NCBI GenBank assembly: GCA_963772065.1
Contig: CAVYVZ010000008.1
Span: 1-64,000, forward strand
Length of the DNA stretch: 64,000 bases
Origin: CAVYVZ01 sp963772065
GTDB taxonomy: Bacteria > Acidobacteriota > Vicinamibacteria > Vicinamibacterales > UBA2999
Direction of reading: 5' to 3'
Shown: positions 1 to 9,812 of the stretch, piece by piece
Layout: each line of letters begins with the position of its first letter
Position numbering within the stretch: position 1 is the stretch's first letter
Position numbers and translations under genes: made by a program
Notes under the pieces: model-generated
What the model saw: only the letters and a program-made list of their open reading frames with translations
Told to the model about the DNA's origin: nothing
The model's database searches: none

Positions 1-4
1 TGCC

Positions 5-481
5 TTACCAGTCCTTGTACTTCGTGCCGTCGAGCGCGGTGGCGCCGCTCGTCGTGTGGACGTCGAAAACGTTCTGACCGCCCCAGCTCGTCGAATCGGG
101 CTTGTCCTGATAGGAGCGCCTGCCCCACTCGGTGCCGTTGGTCATCGGATCGATCGGAATGCGCCGCAGGTACTTCAGCTTCCGTCCGGATGCGTCGTTG
201 GCGGCACGGCACGCCGTCGACGAGCGTCTCCAGATCCGGCGGGTAGCCCTCGCTGCCCGGCTTCAGCTCCGTCGTCGCGATGAGGCCGCTGTCGACCGCG
301 TCCTTGAACTTGTCGATCGCCGTCCGCATCTCACGCAGCGATCGGCGCAGCTCGACCTCCGCTGACGCTGCATCGTCACGCTGCGCGAGCGGCATCGACG
401 GCGGACGGCCATGATGCCGAGGATCATGACCACGACCACTACCTCGATGAACGTGAACCCGCGCTGGGAACCGCGCATCAT
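5..481 (-). CDS. gspG: Type II secretion/pilus major pseudopilin, GspG-like (frameshifted)
   Basis: This is a major pseudopilin-type subunit that would be cleaved by the prepilin peptidase and assembled in the inner membrane. The start reads MMRGSQRGFTFIEVVVVV, a classic class III prepilin signal (G|F-T-x-x-E, then a hydrophobic helix). Two indels, near 415 and near 215, move the reading frame away and back. Following the frames gives a GspG-type C-terminus ending in GTKYKDW at the TAA at 7-5. The full span is 477 nt, a multiple of three, so the two shifts compensate. The ATG shares one base with the TGA of the secretin gene upstream, so it is the last visible gene of the pilus/secretion operon. 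GspG is preferred over a minor pilin because of the C-terminal half and the operon position. Confidence 0.75.
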
Positions 482-2950
482 CAGCGAACGGTCACCGCCA
501 CCGGCGGCACGGTGATGGGGATCGGCCCGCCTCCGGGCCCGTTCGCGGTGGCCGTGGCGATCAGGTCCGCCGAGCCGGGCGCCACCGCATCGAAGAGCAC
601 GGCGGCGAGGAGGCCGGAACCGGACGCGCCGGTCGTGTCACCCACGCGCGTGACGGCAATGTCCACGCGACCCGCCGCCGCATCCACCTGCTGAGTGAAC
701 GGCGCATTGGCGCCGCCGCTCCGCATGAAGCTCCCCTCCTGCACCGACCGAACGCGCACAACCGCGGGGTTGAACGTAATCGTCACGGAGATGTTCGAGA
801 CTCGCGATACGTTGGCAATCGACACGGGGACCGTGTACGGCCCGCCGCCGACCCGGAATTCGGTGCCCGGGGGCGTCAGCAGAATCTGCGTCGCAGCCGC
901 GGACGGCACGCCGGCGCCGGGCGGCGGAACGGTCTGCGCCGGCGCGGGTGAAAACGGATCCGGCGACTCCCGGCGCGGGGGCTGGCTGCGGCTTCGGCAT
1001 AGCCGGCACGGCGGCCGTGGTGCCGGGCACAGCGGTACCTGCCGGGCGGCACGATGCCCATCGTGCTGCTTCCCGGCGGAGCCCCGGGCGGGCCCGCGGC
1101 CGCAGGCGCCGCCGCGGGCTGCAGCGCATCGCCGACGGGCGGCGCCGCGATCAGCGGAGGCGGACCGCCGAGACCGAGGTTCTGCTGCGTCCCGATGTAT
1201 ATCGGGCTGACGTCCTGCTGGGTGAGCTCGTGCGTCCGCACCAGGCGCGGAGTCAGGAGCATCACGATGTCCGTCTGCGCGATGCTCGTATCGTTGCTCG
1301 AAAAGAGCTGCTTGATGACGGGCAGCCGGAGGATGCCGGGAATGCCCCGCAGCGAGCGGCGTTCGTCTTCACGCAGCAGACCGGCAAGCAGGTTCGATTC
1401 GCCGTCGCGCAGCCGCAGCTTCGTCGTGACCTTTCTCGAGCCGAAGGACGGCAGGTTCGCTCCCGCGATGTTCACGTCGCGCCCGAGCGTGCTGCTCTCG
1501 ACCAGCAGGTCGAGGATGATCTCGTTCTCGAACGTGACGCGGGGCGTGATCTCGAGGATGACGCCGACCGAGCGGTAGTTGAACGACGTGAGCGGATTCA
1601 CGTTGCTGCCGCCCGTGGCGAGCGGCGTGAACACGGTTGACGGGACGGGGATATCGTCGCCGAGGTTGAGCGTCAGCTTCTGTCCTTCGGCGCCTCTCAG
1701 TTGGGGCTTCGCAATCAGCTTCGTCTCCGAATCGGTTTCGAGGAACCGGACGACGGCGGTCGGAACCGCGAGGTAGAAGTCCGAGAGGTTCACGCCGCGC
1801 GTGATCGAGTTCAGGTTGAAGGGCGGACTGCTAGCGTACCGGCGGTGGGCGCCGTCGGCGTCGCCGCACCCCCGCCGGCGCGGCGGCCGGGCGCGCGGCT
1901 CCTGCCAGACGCGGGTCCTGCTCCGGCGAGAACACCGCGTTGATCGAGTACGACGCAGAGGTCCAGCCCGAACTGTTTCGCGCGCGATCGGTTCACCTCG
2001 AGGATCTGCACGTCGACGACGATCTCCGCGCGCGGATTGTCGTTGGCCTCGATCACCTTCTCGATGATTGACGCCACGTTGGCCGTCGCGCGCACCGTGA
2101 TGGTGTTCGCCGTCTTGTTCGGCGCAATCATCGGCTGCACCGCCATCGACGGCACGCCGGATGATCGTGTTGATCAGCTGCGCCAGCTCGGTGGCGTCGG
2201 CGTGCGAGACGAAGAACGTGCGGATGACCTGCTCTTCGTACTGCGCGCGCTTCGGCGGCGTGTCGGGGATCACCATGATGGTGCGATCGTTGAGCACCTT
2301 GTAGAACAGCTGGTTGGCCGACAGAATCTGGTTCAGCGCCTGCTCGAGCGTCACCCCGTCGAGCCTGCACGCTGTACGTGCGATCCTGGAAATCACGGTC
2401 GTAGGTGACGTTGATGCCCGACAGCGTGCCGATCGAATTGAAGATGTCGCGCAGCGTGGCGTTCCGGAACTCGACGACGAGCGGGTCGCGCGAGCCGGGG
2501 TTCAGCAGGGGCTCCGGCGACGCGCGCCGGGCCTGCTCGCGCATCTGCTGTGATGGTCGGCTTCGGCCGCGACGCCTCCATCGCCTCGCGCGTCTTCTTC
2601 TCGAGCTCCTGAACCTTGACGGCGATCTGCCGGTTCGTGGGATCGTACTCGCTCGCCCGCCGGTACTCGCGCAGCGCGTCGTCGACGTTCCCCGAGCCTC
2701 GAGGACGCGCGCATTGTCGAGATGCACGTGCGACGCGTTGATCATCGCCCGCTCGAGGGCGATCTTGTAGTCGGTGCGGTTCGGGTTCTGCTGCACCGCG
2801 CGGCGGTAGTGCTCCACGGCGGCGTCCCAGTTTCCGGCTGCGGGCCGCGGCGTCGCCGCGGCCGAACGAGCGCGACGCGCCGCAGGCAGAGGCCAGGAGG
2901 GCCAGCAGCAGCATCGCGATGATCGAATGAAATCGATTGTGTCTCATCAT
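481..2950 (-). CDS. Outer-membrane secretin (GspD/PilQ-like) with C-terminal cohesin-like domain (multiple frameshifts)
   Basis: The product would form the outer-membrane channel of the pilus/secretion machine. The N-terminus is a lipoprotein-like signal (MLLLALLASAC). It is followed by TPR-like repeats (EHYRRAVQQNP, REYRRASEYDP), then a secretin short domain (FNSIGTLSGINVTYD) and an N-domain (LEQALNQILSANQLFYKVLN). The secretin domain proper holds RAEIVVDVQILEVNR, VGVILEITPRV and TDIVMLLTPRLVR. After a Pro/Ala linker the last ~130 residues (909-481) read like a cohesin domain (VTITFNPAVVRVRSVQEGSF). Single-base indels break the frame near 2832, 2692, 2553, 2363, 2158, 1958, 1840, 1050 and 910. 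The start ATG overlaps the stop of the preceding gene by 4 nt. The family call is secure although no single intact frame exists. Confidence 0.8.
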
Positions 2951-3485
2951 TGCCCCGACAGGCGAAGCGATTGCCGCCCCCGCCCGTCCACATAGGACAG
3001 GTCTATGGAATCCGGGCCAATCCTAATCACCGTGTAACGGCCGTCGATCACTTCGCCCTCACGTGCATGAAAGGTACTGCCGCGACCGTCGCTGAGAATA
3101 GCCACGCGGCCGGTGCCGCCCCGTTCGAGCAGCCCAATGACCTCAGGGGGATCGGTGGCACAGGTGGGGGGCCTGTGGGAGCCTGCGGTACAAATGTCGG
3201 TCGCTGGACCGCGGCGCGAGGCGGCGCAGGCGCCGCCTTCTGCCGGAACACGAATAGATTTCGCCGCGGGTCGGCCGGGGCCTCGTGCTCGGCCTTCAAC
3301 GCCTCCAGGTTCACATCCGCGACCTCCGCAACCCCTGGCTCCCCGGTGGGACGTCCCGGCTGATTGGACGGAGACGCCGATGTTCCCGCGGGCCCTTCGC
3401 CGCGTGACACGACGACTATCACCACGACGAACAGCGCGACGAACACGCCGAGCAGCCCGAGCCGCTGCCTCGTCTGCGTGGTCAT
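2947..3485 (-). CDS. PilP/GspC-like inner-membrane pilus assembly protein (frameshifted)
   Basis: This is a short bitopic protein. A cytoplasmic stub is followed by one membrane helix (LLGVFVALFVVVIVVV), a Pro/Ala-rich periplasmic linker and a small beta domain. The operon position between PilO and the secretin, and this architecture, are those of PilP or GspC, which couples the inner-membrane platform to the secretin. One indel near 3145 ends the first frame early. In the shifted frame the protein continues as VIGLLERGGTGRVAILSDG to a TGA at 2949-2947, which overlaps the secretin start as ATGA. The beta domain has the HQ/PDZ-less layout seen in PilP-type proteins. Sequence similarity alone would not name it, so I give no symbol. 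Confidence 0.65.
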
Positions 3486-4090
3486 CGCGCCGGCACCTTC
3501 CGGTAGAACGTGGACAGCCGCATCGTGAGCTGATGGAGCCGCTCGTCAGCCGCCTGGTCCGAGAGGCTCACGTCGTCGATGATGACGAATTCCGGCGCGG
3601 TGTCGAGCTCGTAGATGAAGGCACGGATTTCCTGGTAGCCGCCCTCCAGCTGCAGCGAGATCTCGAGACGGTCGAGCGTGCTGTCTCGCTCCGGCTTGAC
3701 GTCGAACTTGAGCATCGGCGGCTTGCGGATGCCTGCTTCGCGCGCGAGCTGGTTCAGTCTCAGATAGGTGAGACTGCGCGCGCCGGCGAGATCGGCCGGC
3801 AACACGTCCTTGTAGAACGTCGCCAGCTCCACGGAGGCGCGCTCCTTGCCGGTCAGCGCACCGCGGGCGGCGGCATGCTCGCGCCGCGCCTGGGCAAGCG
3901 CCTGCTCGGCCGCGCGGTCGCGCTGCTCGATGTTCGCCACGCGCTGCGCGAGCGGATACACGCCGGCCGCGTAGACGACGACGTTGATCGCGAAGACGAC
4001 CGCGAGCGTCAGGATGAGGCGGCGGTGCTCGGCGAGCACGCGGCGCATCAACGCGACACCGCGCAGCTCGTCACTCACTGGTCTCTCCAC
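3482..4090 (-). CDS. pilO: Type IV pilus assembly protein PilO-like
   Basis: This inner-membrane platform subunit has an N-terminal helix (LILTLAVVFAINVVVYAAG), a coiled-coil stretch rich in Ala, Glu and Arg, and a C-terminal ferredoxin-like domain with LDRLEISLQLEGGYQEIRAFIYELD cut by short turns, the usual PilO/GspM pattern. PilO pairs with PilN and contacts PilP. An ATG at 4090 gives 202 residues. An alternative GTG at 4078 lies in the string GTGAGTGA and overlaps the corrected stop of pilN by 8 nt; it fits the coupled layout of this operon equally well. The stop overlaps the next gene by 4 nt. No frameshift is visible. Confidence 0.8.
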   Translation of the reverse strand: MERPVSDELRGVALMRRVLAEHRRLILTLAVVFAINVVVYAAGVYPLAQRVANIEQRDRAAEQALAQARREHAAARGALTGKERASVELATFYKDVLPADLAGARSLTYLRLNQLAREAGIRKPPMLKFDVKPERDSTLDRLEISLQLEGGYQEIRAFIYELDTAPEFVIIDDVSLSDQAADERLHQLTMRLSTFYRKVPAR

Positions 4091-4648
4091 GGGGCGTCTG
4101 CGCGCGATACTCGCCTTCGATCGCCACCTGAATCAGCCGCCCTCGTCCGTCTGCTGCTCGAGCGGCACGACGTTGCGGAAGGCGCCGGTCTTCTCGAGCG
4201 CCTCGATGAACGCCGCGATATCTTCGGCCTGCCGTGCCTCGGCGACGATGCCCACCTTGAAGACGTTTCGATCGAGCCTCGGCTGCACCGTCGTGATACG
4301 CACATCGTCGGGAAGCGTCGCCTCGAGCTGCTGCAGCAGCTCGGTCCACGAGAACGCACGGCGATCGATGATGCTGTTCGCCTCGCGCGCCGCGCTGGCG
4401 ACGACTTCCAGCTCCTTCTGATTGATCTGGGTGCGAATGCGCGCCGCTTCACCGCGGAGGCGATCGGCTTCGCCTTCGGCGTCGGCGGCGCGGGCGCCCA
4501 GCGTCCGCTGGCTCGCCGTCAGGCGCACCAGCTCCACCGCGTTGAACAGCGTGAGCCCGAGCACGACCACGGCGAGCGCGATGATCGACGCGTGGACCGC
4601 GCGGACGTTGTAGAAGGGTCGCGTCGCGAGATTCGTGCGGAGGCTCAC
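4071..4648 (-). CDS. pilN: Type IV pilus assembly protein PilN-like (3' frameshift)
   Basis: PilN sits in the inner membrane and binds PilM through its N-terminal peptide. The signature peptide INLATRPFYN appears here as TNLATRPFYN, followed by a membrane helix (IIALAVVVLGLTLFNAVEL), a coiled coil and a PilN/PilO-type alpha-beta domain. I start at the GTG at 4648, whose GTGA overlaps the pilM stop; an ATG at 4675 would give a 31-nt overlap and an N-terminal tail not seen in the family. An indel near 4135 truncates the first frame after EQQTDEGG. The shifted frame continues LIQVAIEGEYRAQTPRG to a TGA at 4073-4071. Confidence 0.8.
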
Positions 4649-5600
4649 GCGGCGACCTCGCTCTGCGTTCGACAAAGCAGTCCAATGACAGGCCCCAGCA
4701 CGTCCATCAATTCGGGTGGCGCGCTGATCCGATCGCTGAGGCTCGCGGCCCGCGTGGGATCGAGCGGCTGTACCGCGACGCCGAGCCGCTCCTCGATGCC
4801 TTTCCGGGCCGCCTCGGCGATCCCGGGCGCTCGGCCCCCCCCGGCGAGATAGACGCGGCCGAAGCTGCCGCCAGACAACCGATCCTGGTAGTACATCGAC
4901 GTCTGGTGCACCAGATCGGGAAGGCCTTCCTGCCCGTCCTCCGGCCGGTTCCGGTAGAAGATCACCGAGCCGTCCCGCACGATCGCGATCGACGTGTAGT
5001 CGGGCCGCACGTGGATGAGCAGCCAGTCGCCGTCCGCGGCATTGGCGCCGGCGAAGATCCCGAGCAGGCTAAACGTCGCGATGTCCACGAGGCCGGCGTA
5101 GAGGCCAGCGTCCTCGCAGACCGATTCGTACTCGCGCACGCACTCGCGCCGCGCCACCTCCACGACGAACTCGCGGCCGCCTTCGGGTGGAGCCAGCGCC
5201 GCCGAGTACGTGACCGCCGCGGTCTCGACCGGAAACGGCGCGGCCTTTCGAAGTTGCCACCGCAGCAGCTGCTCGAAGTCGTCGCGGCGTGAGGGGACGT
5301 TGTCGAATCGCAGCAGCGACACCTTGACCGCGGTATCGGGAACCACGAGCGCGACACGGCGCGGGCGGCTGCCGAGGTTCTCGATGACACGCTGGATCGC
5401 GCCGATCACCGCGTGCCGGTCCTGCACGTTCGTCCCGGTGAGCGACGGCGTCACCACGCCGGGACGCAGCGGCTCGGATGCATACCCGCTGACAGCGGCG
5501 CCGCCACCGCGCAGATCGACCACGGCAGCCGTGACGCGATCGGCCGCGATCTCGATCGCCGCATCGGGCGGCGGGCTGGCCAGCCAGGACGCGAACAGAT

Positions 5601-5604
<4 letters not shown>
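4645..5604 (-). CDS. pilM: Type IV pilus assembly ATPase-fold protein PilM
   Basis: This actin-like (FtsA-fold) cytoplasmic protein recruits the N-terminal tail of PilN and links the motor to the inner-membrane ring. The 319-residue product has the PilM pattern. It contains an N-terminal DAAIEIAADRVTAAVVDLRG strand pair, VALVVPDTAVKVSLLRFDNVP with a following DDFEQLLRWQLRKAAPFP, which matches the PilM substrate-binding section, and a C-terminal GRVYLAGGGRAPGIAEA phosphate loop. The start ATG overlaps the pilB stop as ATGA, and the stop overlaps the pilN GTG. The length is slightly short for PilM (about 350 residues). Confidence 0.88.
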
Positions 5605-7256
<1,652 letters not shown>

Positions 7257-7260
7257 CGCG

Positions 7261-8469
7261 CTATGAACCCATCACCGAGCTAAGCTCGAAGAGCGGCATG
7301 TACAGCGCCAGCACGACGACGGCGATGACGATCCCCATGACCACCAGCAATACCGGCTCGATGAGCGTGATGTAGCGACCCACTTCGGTCTCGATGTCTT
7401 CGTCGTAGAAATCGGCGAGGCTGTTGAGCATCTCCTGAAGGGCGCCGGTCTGCTCGCCCACCTCCACCATCTTCACCGCCACGTCGGGGAATACGCCGCG
7501 AGCCAGCAGCGCGCGGGCGAAGCCTTCGCCTTCACGCACCCTCCGCCCCACTTCATCCAGCTCCCGCGCCAGGAACCGGTTGTTCATCGACCGGGCACCG
7601 ATCTCCAGCGCATTCACCAGCGGTATACCGCCGCCGAGCAGCGTAGCCAGCGTCCGCGCCAGCTGCGATGTCGCGAACTTGCGCACCGTCGGCCCGATCC
7701 ATGGCAACCGCAGCACCAGACCGTGGAAATGCGCCCGCCGCTTGAGCACCCACGTCCGGGCCGCGATGATGATGCCCGCCGCCGTCGCCAGCACCAGCAC
7801 GAGGTTCTCTACCAGCAGCTTCGACAACCCCATGATCATCCGCGTCGAGAGCGGCAGTTCCCGATCGAATGTGCCGTAGAACTCGGAAAATGCCGGCACG
7901 ACCTTCAAAACGATGATCCCGACCAGGAACGTCATCAGAACGACGAGCACTGCCGGGTAGAGCAGCGCCGAGATCGTGCGTCGGCGCACCGCGCCGATGA
8001 TCTTCTCGTAGGCTACATATCGGCGGATCACCGAATCGAGATTGCCGCTCCGCTCCCCCGCCATCAAGGAAGCGGCGTACACCGGCGGAAACAGGTCCGC
8101 GTGCTCCCCGAATGCCTCCGACAGGGCGGTTCCCGCCCGCACCTTCTCGTAAACCCCGTCCAGCACCGCCTTGAACGTGGTGTTTTTCACCCGCTGGCGC
8201 AGAATGTCCAGCGATTGCACGAGTGGCATCCCGGCTTTCAGGAGCGTCGCGAGCTCCTGGTTGAACAGCAGGAATTCGTACTGGGAGACCTTGTGGCGGC
8301 GGCCCGCCATGAAACCGCCGAGCCCGGGCAGGGCCCCGCGGCGCTGGAGGGACAGGACGTACAGACCCTTCTCCTCCAGCTCTCGCCTCAGCCGGGCCTC
8401 GCTTTCGGCTACGTAGACGCCTTCAACGATCTCGCCGCCCGCCGTGGCGAGCCTACAGCGAAATTCCAT
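7261..8469 (-). CDS. pilC: Type IV pilus / type II secretion inner-membrane platform protein PilC/GspF
   Basis: This polytopic platform protein sits between the ATPase and the pilin filament. The 402 residues carry two repeated GspF cytoplasmic domains: the first around QYEFLLFNQELATLLKAGMPL and the second around FATSQLARTLATLLGGGIPL. Each is followed by GERSGNL or GEQTGAL, and the membrane helices lie near residues 165-190, 215-235 and 375-395. It is the first gene of the operon that runs down to position 5. A good TATAAT -10 box lies about 40 nt upstream of the ATG. Confidence 0.92.
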   Translation of the reverse strand: MEFRCRLATAGGEIVEGVYVAESEARLRRELEEKGLYVLSLQRRGALPGLGGFMAGRRHKVSQYEFLLFNQELATLLKAGMPLVQSLDILRQRVKNTTFKAVLDGVYEKVRAGTALSEAFGEHADLFPPVYAASLMAGERSGNLDSVIRRYVAYEKIIGAVRRRTISALLYPAVLVVLMTFLVGIIVLKVVPAFSEFYGTFDRELPLSTRMIMGLSKLLVENLVLVLATAAGIIIAARTWVLKRRAHFHGLVLRLPWIGPTVRKFATSQLARTLATLLGGGIPLVNALEIGARSMNNRFLARELDEVGRRVREGEGFARALLARGVFPDVAVKMVEVGEQTGALQEMLNSLADFYDEDIETEVGRYITLIEPVLLVVMGIVIAVVVLALYMPLFELSSVMGS

Positions 8470-8508
8470 CGTAAGAGCCTGTGCGGCAGGGCATTACAGT
8501 TTCGGCCG

Positions 8509-8514
8509 ATTATA
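8509..8514 (-). promoter_or_regulatory. Putative -10 box of the pilC-pilB-pilMNO operon
   Basis: A perfect TATAAT on the minus strand lies about 40 nt upstream of the pilC ATG and would start transcription near 8502. I see no convincing -35 at 16-18 nt, so it may be an extended or activator-dependent promoter. It is the only such box in the 134-nt gap. Confidence 0.4.
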
Positions 8515-8603
8515 CCCGCTTTCGCCGCATCTCCCCCTGCTCACAAGGGTTTAGACCGGGGTGAGGGACCCGCAGTCGGTCCTGGAAAGGCGTATCGTGC
8601 AGT

Positions 8604-9482
8604 TCAGCGCGGTTCTACATATGCCCGAAACACGCGGACGCCGAGCTCCCTCGGGTCGCGGCTGCCCATCGACGGAATGCTGGCGGGGATAAAGGTGCGG
8701 TCGACGACGATGCGCATCTCAACCGTGTCCGCCGCGCCCAGTTGGGCGGCCGACAGCGGGAATTTTCGTAGTTGGTGTTCGTGTGACCCGAGGGGGAACC
8801 GGTCCACGACCTGCTCGCCGACTCGAGCCTCTACCTGCTGCGGCTCGGGGAACGGCGCCGCCGGCCGGTCGAGTTCCAGGTAGAAGAGAACATCCCTCTT
8901 CGGATTCCGGAACGTCAGCGTGGCCTCTTTCTTCGACCACTGCCACTCGGTGCCGATCTGGTCGTCGGCGACTTCCGCGGGGTGCCAGCCCTGTTTGAAG
9001 ACCACGAACTGATTCGCGCTCTGAAGCTCGAGATCGAACGTGGCCACTTCATACGAGCGCTGGCCGCGCGTCTTGCCGGTCATCGGGAGGCGCTGGCCCG
9101 TCTTCGGGGAGAACAGACCGACTTCCACGGTCGTCGGGCCGGTGTACGGGAACTTGGGAACGAACATCGTGCGCGCGTACTCGATCGTGTCGCCTGCCTT
9201 CCATCGCTCGGTCGGCGTCGGAGGCCGATGATCGTCCGTCCACATCAACTCACCGTCGCGGTCGAGAAAGTGGACGAACACCCAGTAATCGTCAGCGAAC
9301 GCGCGGTCCTGTGCGTCGACCCTGAACCGGTATTTCATCTCGAGCGGGCTGCCGATGGGGACGGCGCTGTGCTGGAGCGTGACGCCCGGCGTAGCGATCG
9401 GCGGCGCGGTGTCCTCGGTGCGGCCGCACGCCACGAGACACAGCACCGCGAGGAACAGGCTGGCGCGAGAGAGGCGTGTCAT
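8604..9482 (-). CDS. Putative lipoprotein of unknown function
   Basis: The 292-residue product begins MTRLSRASLFLAVLCLVACG, a lipoprotein signal peptide with the lipobox LVAC. The mature part looks all-beta, with two sections. The first (residues ~45-150) contains DYWVFVHFLDRDGELMWTDD and TVEVGLFSPKTGQRLP, as in extracellular beta-sandwich domains. The second begins FVVFKQGWHPAE and continues through TFRNPKRDVLFYLELD. An upstream in-frame ATG exists at 9641 but would add 53 residues before the signal peptide and run into the divergent shell-protein gene, so I use 9482. I do not recognise a named family. The two start codons of the divergent pair are 46 nt apart. Confidence 0.7.
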   Translation of the reverse strand: MTRLSRASLFLAVLCLVACGRTEDTAPPIATPGVTLQHSAVPIGSPLEMKYRFRVDAQDRAFADDYWVFVHFLDRDGELMWTDDHRPPTPTERWKAGDTIEYARTMFVPKFPYTGPTTVEVGLFSPKTGQRLPMTGKTRGQRSYEVATFDLELQSANQFVVFKQGWHPAEVADDQIGTEWQWSKKEATLTFRNPKRDVLFYLELDRPAAPFPEPQQVEARVGEQVVDRFPLGSHEHQLRKFPLSAAQLGAADTVEMRIVVDRTFIPASIPSMGSRDPRELGVRVFRAYVEPR

Positions 9483-9528
9483 GGAAGCTGGAATAATAAC
9501 CCGCAACTCTGTAACATGGCGGCGCGAC

Positions 9529-9810
9529 ATGGCTGCGGATGCGCTCGGCATGGTGGAAACGAAGGGTCTCATCGGCTCCGTCGAAGCGGCGGATGCCATG
9601 GTGAAGGCCGCCAACGTCACTCTCATCGGCAAAGAGTACATCGGCGCGGGCTATGTGACGGTGCTCGTCCGGGGTGATGTCGGCGCGGTGAAAGCGGCGA
9701 CTGATGCCGGCGCCGCGGCGGCGCGGCGTGTCGGCGAGCTGGTGTCGGTTCACGTCATCCCCCGGCCGCACGCTGAAGTCGAGAGGATCCTGCCAACAGC
9801 AAAGGCGTAG
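9529..9810 (+). CDS. Bacterial microcompartment shell protein (BMC-H, EutM/PduA/CcmK family)
   Basis: This 93-residue single-BMC-domain protein would form hexagonal tiles of a microcompartment shell. It shows the family pattern almost end to end: ALGMVETKGLIGSVEAADAM, then VKAANVTLIGKE, the pore loop as YIGAGYVT (GSG is more usual than GAG), VRGDVGAVKAATDAG and the C-terminal ISVHVIPRPH-type edge, here VSVHVIPRPHAEVERILP. The ATG at 9529 matches the family start; an in-frame ATG at 9481 would overlap the divergent gene. The acylating aldehyde dehydrogenase starts 3 nt after its stop. No pentameric shell gene, signature enzyme, alcohol dehydrogenase or phosphotransacylase gene lies within the window. 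Confidence 0.95.
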   Translation: MAADALGMVETKGLIGSVEAADAMVKAANVTLIGKEYIGAGYVTVLVRGDVGAVKAATDAGAAAARRVGELVSVHVIPRPHAEVERILPTAKA

Positions 9811-9812
9811 GG

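Noticed and set aside
481..2950. Programmed frameshifting in the secretin
   Set aside because: The shifts lack slippery-site/structure context, are many, and occur alike in several unrelated genes, which points to indel errors.
9481..9528. Upstream in-frame ATG (9481) as the BMC-H start
   Set aside because: It would add residues absent from the BMC-H family and overlap the divergent lipoprotein start codon.
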